DNA of 64,000 bases, taken from positions 257,956 to 321,955 of the forward strand of contig CAJNOP010000192.1 in NCBI GenBank assembly GCA_905250075.1. The letters run 5' to 3'. Below the pieces are notes generated by a model that ran no database searches, was not told the DNA's origin, and saw nothing but the letters and a program-made list of their open reading frames with translations. Positions within the stretch are counted from its first letter, which is position 1. Every line of letters begins with the position of its first letter. This stretch comes from Rotaria sp. Silwood1 (taxonomy: Eukaryota > Rotifera > Eurotatoria > Philodinida > Philodinidae). Shown here in pieces: positions 1-11,635 of the stretch. The translations under genes were made by a program, and so were the position numbers.

Positions 1-637
1 ATAGAGAGTAAGTTCAATTAGTGCTTTAAAACAGTTGCATCAGTCAAGTCGAGATCAATCACAATAAGTAACAAGTGCAATTGTAATAACAATTAGTACA
101 TCTATAAAGATTGAACTCGTCAGTTTGAAACTTTTATATTATATTCTGATTCATTTTGAATGTAGCCCATTTATCATCAATCGTGAGAATGCTCGTGATA
201 TTATCATAAAAATTGTGAAAGTATTCATCAAAGAAAAACAATTGTAGAAGAATAGTTGACGAAGTTATTTTGTGTTCGTTTTAATGATAGAAATAATAAC
301 AACCTTTGTTCATTTTTAGCTTCGAAACACTTAACTATCGCTTGTATATTTACTTTTCTAGTATCTCTTTCTTCTTTTTTTTTGATTTCCTACTGTTCTA
401 TTTTATATAACTAAACGTTTAGTATGCGTCTGTGTGTGCTAAGTTAAACAATGAGAGAACGATTCAACGAACACAATAAAGAAAAGAAATGAATGATTTG
501 TACTTTTTGTGGAGAAAGAGGCTCGTAGTCATAGTTTACTTTTAAATAAATGGCACACAATGGAAAGAAGAAAGAAAAGAGAAAAGAGAAAAAAATTCAC
601 ATCATATTGTTTTGACGAACACAATTAATCCACGATC
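1..637. other. 5' flank of the first gene, no gene seen
   Basis: AT-rich sequence with no coding exon that I can support. It includes the presumed promoter and 5' UTR of the gene starting at 638. No clear TATA or initiator can be singled out in this base composition. Confidence 0.5.
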
Positions 638-3600
638 ATGACTGAAAGTAAAAATCTAGCTATCTAATTTGTATTATATTAAATAAAATTTGTTCATTTA
701 TTTAGATCGTCAAGGTTTATCAACATTAGGTGAAGATGAAGAACGATCAGCTATTGATGTACATAGTGGAATAATTGCTCCTAATGATCAGCAAGAAGAA
801 TTAGAACCATTAGATGAACTTGAAGATATTGCACCAAGTGTAAAAACTGATGCAAATAAATTTCGTATGTTATGTGATAATGTTCAAAATAGTTATTCTG
901 AAATTGATAATTCAATGTTTGAATTACTTGAATTAAAAGATAATTTACTTTTACAATTTTTACCACCAAATGTTTCAACACGAATAACAATTGTTATATC
1001 ACGATTATATCGTGCTTATTCATTATCTCAAGTACCTATTAATGAACTTGTTCGTCTTGTTCAATTATATAGTCAACCATTTGATATGAAAAGTATAGCA
1101 TTAAAAAAACTCTATGAAAATAATGAAATGAAAAAACGAATGCTTAATATTGCTTTACAAAGATTAACATCAATGGAAAATAATACAAAACGTCATCAAT
1201 ATTTAAAATGTATTAATAATTGGGAAAAAATGTTAGTTTATTTCGACTTATATTTAATTGAGCAATAAAAAATACAGAATGAGCAATAATCAAATTTAGC
1301 GATAAATATATAGAATGAGCAATATATATATAGAATGAGCAATATATATATTGAATAAGCAATATATATATTGAATGAGCAATAATTAGATGGAATGAGC
1401 AATAATTCCATGAAATGAGCAATAATTAATTAAAATGAAGCGTAAAATGTATATAAAAGGGCAATAATAACTCGTTTTTTTACAACAATAAACGTTTTCT
1501 TATCCTCATGAAATTTATATATAACTTTTATACATCACTCAAGCACAACTCATAGCACACTATTTTCTGATTCTTGGGTGTGGGTGTTAAACTACAATGA
1601 ACCCACACCCACACCCACACCCAAGATCCGAGGTTTTCTATTGTGTCTAATCCCAAAAGTTTTCCAGAGGGTCTTGGGTAATGTCTCTTTTCTTTCTACA
1701 GATTGCAACTAAAAAAATTGTTCAGAAAGCCAAAGCGATTTTGATGCTTTGAGAAGGAATTTTTCGGATTTTAAAAGCCTAGATAAAAGGTTGAAAACAC
1801 TTAGTTAAATTTTGTAGCTGAAAACTCTGAAAACTAAGCACATTGTGATGTAAATCCAGTGGTTGAAGTTGTCATTTTTCGAAAAATTTGATAATTGAAT
1901 AAAGTCTTATACTAAGTCTCGCACGTATTTCTCCAAGGGGGTCTTCTATTATGGAAAGCCTTCTAATATAGGGACCTCCTATCGGAAGAGAAGGGTATGC
2001 TGTTTTGAGAAAAAAGAAAATAGTCGTTCGTATAGAGACTGGCGTGGCTACCGTGACTCACGGTCACGGTCACGATGGCAACGGTCGTGACCGTGACCGT
2101 GACCAAAAAATGTTGATCACGCCGATGTCTACCCCACACTCAGACCCTCCCACACCCACACCCATTTTTCTTTTTTGTTTCTTGTAAATTATAAATAAAA
2201 ATAATTCACTTCTATCTTTTTTTGTTGCTCAAATATGAAATTAATATTGTTATATAATAAATTATTTATTGCTCATTTAATGTCAAAATATTGCTCATTT
2301 AATATCATAATATTGCTCATTTTATATTATAATATTGCTCAAATAAACATTTTTTATTGCTCAAAAATTATTGCTAAATCATGTTTTTATTATTGCTCAT
2401 TCTATATTTTTTATTGCTCAAATAAATACAAGCCGTTTATTTCTATAGATTTCAAGTTTAGTAAAAGTAAATTTTCTTTTTTGTTTTCATAGGTATATTC
2501 GTCTTGCATTACCACGATCAAATGTACGCAAATGGAAATTTCGATTAAAAACATTTAGAGAAGTACATTATTAACACATAGACTTATTTACATACAAAAA
2601 AAAAAAGAATCTTCTCTACTTGATAGACAGCTGAGCTTGGTTATGAACGTGTTATTGAATGGTTACATGCTACAGTACCTCGTCCATCATCGAGTGCCGA
2701 AGGTGAATCTAAAGATGAACCTGTTGATGATGAAGATGAACTTGGTGATGCTGATCGAGTTGAAGCATCAGGCGATATTGTTAGTGTACCAGAAATCGAT
2801 GAACAACAACGAATAGAACAAGTATGTTTGTTTTGTTTTGTTTTAATTTACACTATTGGCTAAAGATATTTCCATGCCGTCAGATCTCAATTTCTACAAG
2901 AGCTTAACATCTGTACTAAAACTACTTAAGCTAGAACAAAGTTATAATAGGTGATATTCACGGTCACTACAAATCTCTTAACTCGAGAACGAATAAACTT
3001 TTTAAGTCGTTCAATCCTTCATTTTGTAGCCCTGCATTATAGCTATTTCTGATATCTAATTTATCCAAGTTTAGCAAGCTATTGACTAACTAAACCATCT
3101 TTACTAAAAAAATTGGTTCACGCTGAAAGATTAATACTTACTCGTATATGACTTGAAAAACAACGCATAAATGTGTAAATCTATTTTTGGCTTGTTTTAC
3201 TATCAAAGGGAGAAATGGTCTGAATTTGTCAAAATTCGGCTGCGAAAATCATTTTGGATGGTCTTAGAGTTTAATGAAACAATAGAAATCATTCTGGTTT
3301 AGAAATCTATTGAGCTCTCTGCGAGAACTTTATACTGAATTACAGTATATAAGGATACAGTTTCTGTACTGTTATCGAAAGATTATGGCTTGAACACTGT
3401 AGAGGACAGTTATCTTCAAAATTTGAGATGAATCTATCAAACGCTCATTGAGTTATTGACTCTTCATTTACATTTTATAGATTTTTGCTGCATATTCATG
3501 TTTTTAATGGAAATGATCTAGTTTATCAATAGCTTGCCGAACTTCGATGAAATTCATACTAGAAATAGATATAATGCAAGGCTGCAAAATAGAGAGATTG

Positions 3601-6318
3601 CACCACCTAATAAATTCATGTATTATCGAGTTACAAGATTTACAGTGATCCTGAATATCACCTATTATGATTTCGTCCTAGCTTGAGCGATTTTGATGCT
3701 GATGTTGTCGGTAACCTATGTTATTTGGAAACTAACTGTAGAAGAGAGAATATTTTTGACTAGGAATATATATTTATATAAACTTTATTATTTAGGGCTC
3801 AGATTTTGGTGATGAGATAGAAAGTGATAATGAAGGAAGTTTTTTGAGTAGTGCTGGAAAACAAAGAGCAAAACAATTAGTTGGATCAGCTGAAGCTAAA
3901 GAAGTTAAACAAACACATCAACAAGCAGTAGTGATTAAAGTTGATGCTGATATACAAGTTCAACCTAATGTAGATGATCAACAGACATCAACTGGAGATA
4001 TTCTATCAACAAAGTAAACAAAATTAGTAGTTCACATACATCTATAATAAACCATTTTCTTAGATCACTTATTATACGTGTATATCGACCTGTCGGACTT
4101 TTGAAAACAAAATTTCAATGTATTATTCATGCTCAACGACAAAAATATACAACAACTGTTTTCATATTTGATGTATTTATCATATTTGTTCTTATACAAA
4201 CTATCTCTATTCATCTCTTCTTTTTTAGAAGCCGAATACTTCAAAAGACGATAATGCAAAAAATAAAGGACGATTATCGACGACTCGTGTAGCAAAAACT
4301 GTTGATCCAAGTAAAGTTTCTATTCTTCTACAAATTAATATATATTTCAATTGTTTTCAGAAACTAAAAAACGTAGTGGAGATTCAACGACGCCTGATGA
4401 TGTTGATATAAATACTATTGATAAACAACAATGTGATGAAATACTTATTCCAATGCCAAGTGTTCTTAAACGTCGATCATTATTTGAAACTGATATTGAT
4501 CCTGATGCTATACAAATAGATCTTCTTGGAGATGACAAACTCTGTGGATCATTAATTCTGTCACCTGAAGATTTACGAATGCTTGTAAGCAATAATAAAA
4601 ATTCGAATTTCTTTTTAAAAATAAAATATAAATCTAACAACATTTAAGGATCTACCAAATTTACATAGTCCAACATCTGCACCTTTGATAATTATTGATG
4701 ATAGTGTACCAAATGTACCGAAACCTGTATCAACAAATGATCAACTTGATTTTGATCAACAATCAAATGAAGTTTATAAATCATGGATTTCTCGCACACC
4801 ACAAACATTTACAGTTTATAATGACAAACGTGAAATTGTTGCTAAATTACCTTTACATATGTTTTGGTATAATAAAGTTCAAATAACTCATGCAACAAAA
4901 TGCACAAGTAAATTATAGAATCTTGTTGTAAAAAAAAAATATTAAATATTCAATGTTTCTGTCTAGTGACAGCTCCTATGGAAGTTCGTGTACCAACACC
5001 TACAACAGTATATGTTCCTCAAGTATTAACACCAGTTGAAACACATGAAAAAGCTATATCACCAGTTGCAGCTACACCAACAATAGTTGTTGATCAAAGT
5101 ACAGAACCAGCTCTTAGTCGTTTAACAATTATTGATGATCAAGTAGAAAGTATTAAAGCAACTTATGAAGATAAAATAAATAAACTTCATGAAAGTTATC
5201 AGTATGTTATTCGTGATATTTTTTGTTTTTGATTATTAGAAAATATTCACATATTTAGAGCAGAAATTCGTCGATTAACTAAACTTCTTAATGAAGTACC
5301 ATCTCGACGTTCGAGTCAAATGGCTGAATTATCAGAATTAGAGGAAAATATGCGTGAAATGGTTGAAGAAGAACCATCCAATATAAATACACGGTAGAAT
5401 ATTTCGAATGAATACAAAAAACATAATTTGAATATCATGCATATTTTTATTATTCTAGACGACAAGTCAGACAACAACCAAAACGTGAAGCTGTTATTGA
5501 AAATCAACCAGCACCATCTTATGGCAAAGATCTTCCGAAAAAAGTGAGTGTTTTTTTTTGAAAATAAAAACTAATACAAAAAGATGAAATTTATTTAAAA
5601 TAAATTCGAATTGATGATTTTACGAAAAACTTTTTTTTTAGGAATAAAGAAATTTCTTATATTTTATGATTATATTTGTATTTTTAGTTTCTCGATCGTT
5701 ATCATATGTTTTTGGAACGAAGTATGGCACATCGTAGTCAATTAGTATCTAAAGTTGAACAAGAAACAGCACGTACAACAGAACGTCAAATGGAAATTCA
5801 ACATCGATTACATAGACCAGAACAAAGTGAAGAACGTTATGATGGTAATATTATTCTATAGAATATATTTATATATATATAATATAATTTAAATAGATTT
5901 GTGTTTACCGGCGGTTTTTATGCCATTTCGTTCTGGAAATGTTTTTAATCCAAGAGCTTATCGATTTTTTCATCATGTTGGTAAGTATTACATCGTTTTC
6001 ATTTATTATTATTTTGAAAGAAACAACAAATCTCTAGGTTCACCTGATCCTCGTCTAACTCAAACACCATCAATATTTAAACTTCCACCACTTCCATCAG
6101 GCTCGGTAAATATTATTTTATTTGTTTTTAATCATATATTTTTTTCTATTTCATGGTTTTTTTTTTTCATTTCCTAGGTATCTGTATTAAATCTTTTTGA
6201 ATTAAGTCGATGTTATGAAGCTGCTAGTGGAAAAGATCATCCTGTTGATAAAACAACAAGTCAATCATCTCAACCAACTCAACCACCAGCGCCTCCAACA
6301 ACTCAAACATCAAATTGA
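638..6318 (+). CDS. Unrecognised 834-aa hydrophilic coiled-coil protein, 16 exons
   Basis: Exons joined in frame: 638-647, 706-1231, 2493-2562, 2627-2821, 3796-4013, 4064-4079, 4229-4310, 4361-4584, 4649-4907, 4967-5201, 5259-5393, 5459-5543, 5688-5844, 5897-5980, 6038-6105, 6178-6318. All junctions are GT-AG and phases agree. The 10-nt first exon (MTE plus one base) and the 16-nt sixth exon (SLIIR) are the least certain. The N-terminal third is alpha-helical, rich in Leu, and ends WEKMYIRLALPRSNVRKWKF. The middle is acidic and low complexity. About residues 600-720 contain charged predicted coiled coil (ESIKATYEDKINKLHES, then RRLTKLLNEV). The C-terminal part has a compact motif, LPAVFMPFRSGNVFNPRAY, then a Pro-rich tail. 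I do not recognise the family; a cytoskeletal or ciliary role is only a guess. Two introns host transposons. The AATAAA at 6379-6384 is the likely poly(A) signal. Confidence 0.8.
1258..1437 (+). repeat. 20-bp tandem subterminal repeat, left arm
   Basis: GAGCAATA-type cores recur near 1260, 1281, 1317, 1337, 1357, 1377, 1397 and 1417. The unit is about 20 bp, roughly two helical turns, with consensus near TAGAATGAGCAATAATATAT. The repeat near 1298 is degenerate. A mirrored array in opposite orientation occurs at the right end. Confidence 0.85.
1573..1625. repeat. Telomere-like TGTGGG hairpin
   Basis: CTTGGGTGTGGGTGT at 1573-1587 is perfectly complementary to ACACCCACACCCAAG at 1611-1625, giving a 15-bp stem with a 23-nt loop. 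The right side carries about three and a half ACACCC units. TGTGGG is the reported telomere repeat of the bdelloid Adineta vaga. A second ACACCC-rich block lies at 2134-2165 in the same element. Confidence 0.75.
2058..2102. repeat. Perfect 17-bp GGTCAC hairpin
   Basis: The left arm at 2058-2074 (TCACGGTCACGGTCACG) pairs perfectly with 2086-2102 across an 11-nt loop. Each arm is itself a tandem of a 6-bp unit. It is strikingly GC-rich against its surroundings and lies near the middle-right of the intronic transposon. Confidence 0.85.
2224..2424 (-). repeat. 21-22-bp tandem subterminal repeat, right arm
   Basis: TATTGCTC cores (reverse complement of GAGCAATA) have their GCTC at 2227, 2271, 2293, 2314, 2337, 2359, 2394 and 2415, with a degenerate copy at 2373. 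Spacing is mostly 21-23 bp. This is the inverted counterpart of the left array. Confidence 0.85.
2907..3708. mobile_element. Foldback-type element in intron 4
   Basis: About 190 bp near 2907-3100 match the reverse complement of about 3505-3708 at roughly 75-80% by eye. Shared blocks include ATAATAGGTGATATTCA and GCAAGCTATTGA. The 400-bp centre is unrelated and non-coding. The outer ends are unresolved; weak similarity continues to TA-flanked positions near 2855 and 3776, which would suit a Tc1/mariner-type target, but this is uncertain. It accounts for most of the 974-bp intron. Confidence 0.65.
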
Positions 6319-6378
6319 ATCAAAAACAAAAAAGAAATATCTTTTATTCTTGACGTTTATTCTTTATTTTGTATTTTT

Positions 6379-6384
6379 AATAAA
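6379..6384 (+). terminator. AATAAA poly(A) signal
   Basis: Canonical hexamer 60 bp after the stop of the first gene. It lies four bases outside the stop codon of the convergent gene, so the two transcripts' 3' ends almost certainly overlap. Confidence 0.6.
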
Positions 6385-6387
6385 ACT

Positions 6388-7229
6388 TTAACTTTCATCA
6401 AAACGATATCTGTTCATACTTCGTAAAATACTGTCTGTTACGTTTGATTGTGATAATGGTACATAACGAATATTTGTTGATATATCATGTGGTCCTATTG
6501 GCAAATCATCTTGTTTATTTGATAGATCATATTTATCATTATCATCGTCGAAGTCAAATGATACGGTTAATTTTTTCTTATTAGGACGTATCTAAAAATA
6601 ATCAAAAAAATAATACTGATTGTAAATATACTATTTTTTTTTTAATTTACAGGAGGTGACGAAGTACGTTGAATGGATGATTGAAACTCATCTTTTTTGG
6701 ATGTTGTTATCATATATGTTGTAATTTTCCTTTCAGATGACTGATTCGAATGTATTACAGTATTATTTAAATTATTTTGCTGATGAACATTGTTCGGAAA
6801 TGATGATTGTCTATTATATTCAGATATTTTCCCATCTCCTGTACTAATATAATAAACTTCTGGTTTTTGTTCATTTAAAGATTGATATGGTATTGATGGT
6901 TTTCGGTTTTCATTACTCATTACCGATGATGAACGATCATTGGAATTTTCAATATCATTTTCTGCAATTTTAAGATGATATAGTTCAGGTTGAATTGAAG
7001 ATGAATGAAAATTTCTATCAATTGATGATGAAGATAATTTTCGTTGATTGTATGATAATGTTTGTTGATCATCATTTACTCTTAAATAATAGACTTGTGG
7101 TTTTCGTTCATATAAATTTTGTTCAGAGATCAATGGACTTCGACTATTCTTAAAACTTGCTGATGATAAACGATGATCATAATTATTATTTAAATTTTCT
7201 GATGTTTGATCAGTGTAGATTTCTGCCAT
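6388..7229 (-). CDS. Unrecognised 260-aa repeat protein
   Basis: Two exons on the minus strand, 7229-6651 and 6591-6388, are joined across a 59-bp GT-AG intron in phase 0. No signal peptide or membrane segment is visible. The protein is rich in Ser, Asn and Gln and contains four degenerate units of about 40 residues, each centred on a Tyr-rich core: ERKPQVYYLRV (about 41), QPELYHLKI (about 80), EQKPEVYYIST (about 121) and ERKITTYMITT (about 166), each followed by a Ser-rich stretch. The tail from about residue 194 is non-repetitive and contains IRPNKKKLTVSFDFDDDND. I cannot name a family. The gene is convergent with the first gene; their stop codons are only 69 bp apart. Confidence 0.75.
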
Positions 7230-10080
7230 AGTGTAATCGGAAGTTTTATTACAAAATTGTTTTTGTTTGAATCGAATTGTTTTTAAAGCTTCATCTTTTA
7301 ACCAAATTCATGTACAACAAAACTCGAGGGAGAGAAAAAAACATCACCATACTTTGTCAATAGAAACAACATGGTGCTTGAAATTTTACTTAGTTGTTGA
7401 CAGAAACAAAGAATGAATAAAAATTTAAATATAAAAGAAAAAAAAAAGAAAGTCCTATGATAATGTAAAAGAAAAATAATGTTCATATTATTAATTATTT
7501 AATATGGAAATATCTCGTTTTTATGTCATTTAATAGATAAAAAAGTCACGATCTAGGTAGAATTTCAATACTAATAATAATAAATTATCCTCATCAAATA
7601 TTTCAAAAGTATACAGATTATGATGAAAAATATTTTAAATGAATAAAATATTTTTTTTCTTAATGAATAACTTGTCCAGCAAAAAAAAGATTATTCAGCT
7701 TCTAATGAGATTTTTTAATTAGCTATTCAATTAATATGTCATTCATTAATTGAATAAATTGATATATAAGATTTTATTAAAATTATTTTTAAAACTTTAT
7801 AATGTACTTATCCAAAAGCCTATCAATTTTCATACAAATTATTGATTTAACACTATTTTAGTTTCAAAGAAATTTCCTTTTATTTTAAACCTGGAATATT
7901 AATGAGAAAAAACCAGGTCGAAAAAACAATTAAAATTATTAAAAACCAGAGAAAAGAATTCTAAATTAAATTGATGAATACTCTCATTATTTTAATAGTC
8001 TGTCAAATGATCTTAATTTTAATTAAGTAATAGTTTTTTTTCCTAGATTCAAAAGATCTACCTATAATTTAAATGAAAACTCATTAGAATGCTTCAATTT
8101 GAATAACATGACAAGAAGAAAAAAAAAAGAAGATTTTTATCAATGTCATCGCTCATTTGAAACATATAATGAAGAATAGCATCTTCTTCATTTAATAGTT
8201 AGACGAAGAAATAAATTTAATAGAGAGAAAAAAAAAACCTGTCTTTGTCTCATATAACTAATTGAATTAAAGAGAACTCACAAATAAAAAAGAACACTTT
8301 GACTTCGAAACTATTTTCTCAACTAAAAGTTTTATAATAATAGTTTTAATGTTATTTTTGAATTTAATGCATTAGTGATTGAATACAATTTCACAAATAA
8401 TTCATCATCATCATCTTGTAAACTGCACGATTAGAATTCTATATAGAAAACTTCTCGGATCAATGTAATTGTCCGGAAACTGAGAGCTTTGTTTTTTTTT
8501 GGAAGAAAAACAAAAGTCTTTATATAAGTAAAATTTTAAGATGACTTGCACTCAATAATTGTCATGTTTACATTAGAGAAAGTATGACAAAAGAACCGAT
8601 AAAATTACTTGGAAAAAAGAAGAGAGCGAAATTTGAGGGAGGAGGAAATTCTTACTCCTACGAACTCTCTAATCAACAAAGATGATCTCAATCTTATTCA
8701 TCTCTAATTTATTGAAAACAATCTCTATTTTTAGTTTATTTTCTACTTTGATGTTCTTATTTTTTTTTTATTAGTCAGACATTGATATAAACAACTATTG
8801 ACTAACTAAATAGCCACCCTCGATTATTGGAACATTGCTTTGCATGTCAAGTTTATATTCAATAATGTGACAACAAAAAAAAAATCTCATTCTACAGACT
8901 AGATGACGAATGTCAATCTGCCCTATTTCACATTTTACTAATTGCTGTTTGTATGAGAAACTAAATGACTCTATAATAAAATGTGTAATGGTTTCTTAAT
9001 ATTTGTTTTTTGTTTTTTATTTGACTTCAACAACACATACATAAAAAAAAAATATTAAATATCTCAAGAACTTATTTTCCATGTCTAATATTATTTTACT
9101 AACGCAAAATGATATATAATATAAATTTGAAGCATGACTTTAATAATCTGTTGAGGTATGATGAAATAAGTTTTTTCTTTTTTTTAATACTAAAATATTA
9201 TGCTAAGCAAAAGATATTTTCGTTAATTAAAAATAATTAATATATATTTGTAAGCACTCTATTTGTAAATCATGCAAAGTGTTATGGTTTTTTTTCTTTG
9301 AGTTTTTTTTTTCTTTTTTACTGAATAGAAATATAACAAAAGTATTTTGAAATAATTATCCGAGATTTTGATCATAATCCTATTTGTAAAAAAAAAATGT
9401 CATGTAGTAAACTGAAAGATACTACAGCAAAAAAAAAATATATCGGAACTTTTCTTTCTTCTTTCGTGTCTTTTATTAAAATGAATTTAAATTATAATTA
9501 TTATAGTTTATTTAATCAAAAAAAAAAAAAACAAAAACTCATTAATGAAAAATAGATAATTAAATTACTGAATATAAATAGAACTACAAAAATAAAATAG
9601 AATAGAATAAATAGTCATTTTTTTATCCAAAAATACAATGTAAACTGATGTGTCAATATTTTATGATAAAAAATTCTAATATATTGATAACTTCTGACAC
9701 TTCCTATTATTTTGACACTTTGTTTTCTACAATGAAATTTTTGTTATAGCCAACTTTATTCCTATTAATTTCAATAAATATATACGCATTTTTTCTGTGA
9801 CAATATTCATTACAATCTATAGTTGTATGTTCCTAATTATATTTCTTAAATGAAGCAAACAAGTAGTTCGTCATTGACATTGTCAATGCAAGAGATGAAT
9901 ATACAAGAAATGTTCAGTTAAGATTTCTATATGCTTTTCTTTTTTGTATTCGTCTTCATATATTTTATAATTATCGAAACAAAAAGAAGAAACACATAGT
10001 CTTGATTCTAACTAGAGAACTTTTTTTTTTTGTCCTATTCCTTTTTCTTTTTCTTTTATTCGCGCGAATGACTTGTATTT
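7230..10080. other. AT-rich intergenic region, nothing recognised
   Basis: Very AT-rich, with many A and T homopolymers of 8-13 bases. No exon with plausible coding pattern and splice sites is visible on either strand. It includes the upstream region of the minus-strand gene ending at 7229. Confidence 0.5.
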
Positions 10081-10843
10081 GGTTTGTTACTCAGGCATAC
10101 GGCATCTAAATCTGCATAGTATTGACGTTGCTTACGTATGGCGACTTCTTATTCACTTTAGCGCTTGCTTTCTATAGGAAAAAGAGAAAGCATCCAACGT
10201 TGCCATGTTCAATCTTCATTCCTCTAGTTTTTGTGACGCCAATCTAAAGAAAGAAAGAACAGAAGAAGAACGAGAACAAGAAAGAAAGACAGGCAAAATG
10301 CGAGAAATAGTTCTCTCTCTTCGTTCGCTCATTCAGCAACCGCGCAAATCATATAAGGCAAGACTTCGAGACTTCTTTTCTTTCGCGTGTATATGTGTGT
10401 TGTCGTTGAAGGAACTTCAACGAGAAATAAACTATGATGTTCATAGTAGCAGTAGTGATGATGATGATGATAATCGTAGAAATCGATCAAAAGCAGATGA
10501 ATGTTGGTTATATATAAATGCTCTGAAAAACATCATTTTCCTTTCGCTCTCGATAACGACTAACGACGTTCACATAATCGATTCTACAGATTTTCTTCTC
10601 GATATGTTCTCTTATTTTTTTTTTAGTTATGTAGCAGTAGCAGTCGAAGCAGTAAGACAAAAAAAAAAGGAAAAAAAAAAAAGAAAAAAAAAAAATAGTT
10701 TCCGCTTTAGACTCGCGTTTGATGTCTATGTGTATTCATGCAGCCAAACGCTACCATCACAATCAGATAGAATAGAGACTATAAGACATGAACATTCATT
10801 CTCATGTATATAACAGAAGAAAAAAAAAACGAAGAAGAGAAAT
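10081..10843 (+). promoter_or_regulatory. Probable promoter and 5' UTR exon of the MATH-like gene
   Basis: Base composition becomes clearly more mixed here, with several TGACG/TACGT-type motifs near 10120-10140. A strong splice donor GTAAGT occurs at 10844-10849 and a polypyrimidine acceptor ends at 11608, 27 bp before the MATH-like start codon. A non-coding first exon ending at 10843 is therefore likely. A 202-codon open frame at 10205-10813 is low complexity (poly-Lys, poly-Asp) and I take it as fortuitous. Confidence 0.45.
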
Positions 10844-10923
10844 GTAAGTACATAATCTTTAATGAATTGATTGTGTGTGTTTTTTGTCTTTCTAAACTAG
10901 CCAATTTATCAAAAAAATATATA

Positions 10924-10944
10924 TAAAGAGAGAGAGAGAGAGAG
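10924..10944. repeat. (AG)n microsatellite
   Basis: About ten AG dinucleotides in the presumed 5' UTR intron of the MATH-like gene. Confidence 0.8.
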
Positions 10945-11620
10945 AATTTTTTTTTGTTTTTATCAATGTAAATGCGTGTTCATCATGCTAATGATGGCAT
11001 GAGAGATCGTGCATAATATATGGGTTACTGGAAAAAGTACGGCTCACTTAAGACGAATATCCGGTTGTGTTACTTCGTCTCAAGGGTTTGAGGAAAGAAA
11101 ACTTTTAAAATGAACACCCTTCTCCTGCTCTTCACTCCCAAAAGAACAACGAATATTCATTCTTATCTATACTCTTAATTTATTCTATCGTATATAAGAG
11201 AGAAAAAGTAGTTAAATATTATTTGTATTTAATCACAATGTTCTTTGTAAATAAACATAAATCGATGTTAAATCGGCTTTTGTTCGTTATTTATCACGAT
11301 ATTATTGATCAACATCGATTGCATACCCATAGAAAAAGAAATGTATAGATATATATATATATTTTTTTGTCTTTATCATAGCTATTCAATGAAAATGATT
11401 AGTTCGTTGATCTATTTCTCAAAACAACTAGTGTTAATTATTTTCTTCGCATAGTTTTACATTAATAATTGGAATAAATAAAAAAAAAAAGAAGAAAAAG
11501 AAAAAAAAACTTAAGTGTAAACATTAATTCCCAAGAGAACATTCATATATTGAAAAACGACAAAGACAAAAAAAAAAATGATAAATGTATATTTTTCTTT
11601 CTTTCTAGATAAATATAATA

Positions 11621-11635
11621 ATGATATTGAACTAA
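11621..11635 (+). promoter_or_regulatory. Five-codon upstream ORF touching the main ATG
   Basis: ATG ATA TTG AAC TAA occupies 11621-11635, and the main start codon follows at 11636 with no intervening base. It lies in the same exon, downstream of the acceptor ending at 11608. Such a minimal uORF could lower initiation or feed reinitiation at the main ATG. Confidence 0.6.

Larger units (their letters stand above)
1245..2434. mobile_element. Non-autonomous DNA transposon with phased subterminal repeats, in intron 2
   Basis: The ends form inverted repeats: left GACTTATATTTAATTGAGC and right (reverse complement) GGCTTGTATTTATTTGAGC, and the match continues through GAGCAATAAAAAATA. A perfect 9-bp direct repeat GTTTATTTC flanks it at 1236-1244 and 2435-2443. 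Removing element plus one repeat copy leaves a 62-bp intron with donor at 1232 and acceptor ending at 2492, which is the normal size here. A 9-bp duplication fits Mutator-like or Merlin-like elements, but I see no transposase, so the superfamily is unassigned. The interior carries telomere-like and GGTCAC hairpins listed separately. Confidence 0.85.

Noticed and set aside
1258-1437. Regular 20-bp repeats considered as a CRISPR array
   Set aside because: Units are contiguous and degenerate without unique spacers, the array is mirrored at the other transposon end, and the genome is eukaryotic.
4065-4310. 81-codon minus-strand frame and overlapping plus frames
   Set aside because: It overlaps exons and introns of the first gene and has no coding pattern of its own.
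10205-10813. 202-codon open frame on the plus strand
   Set aside because: Low-complexity Lys, Asp and Ser runs, no domain, and it lies where a 5' UTR exon with a strong donor at 10844 is expected.
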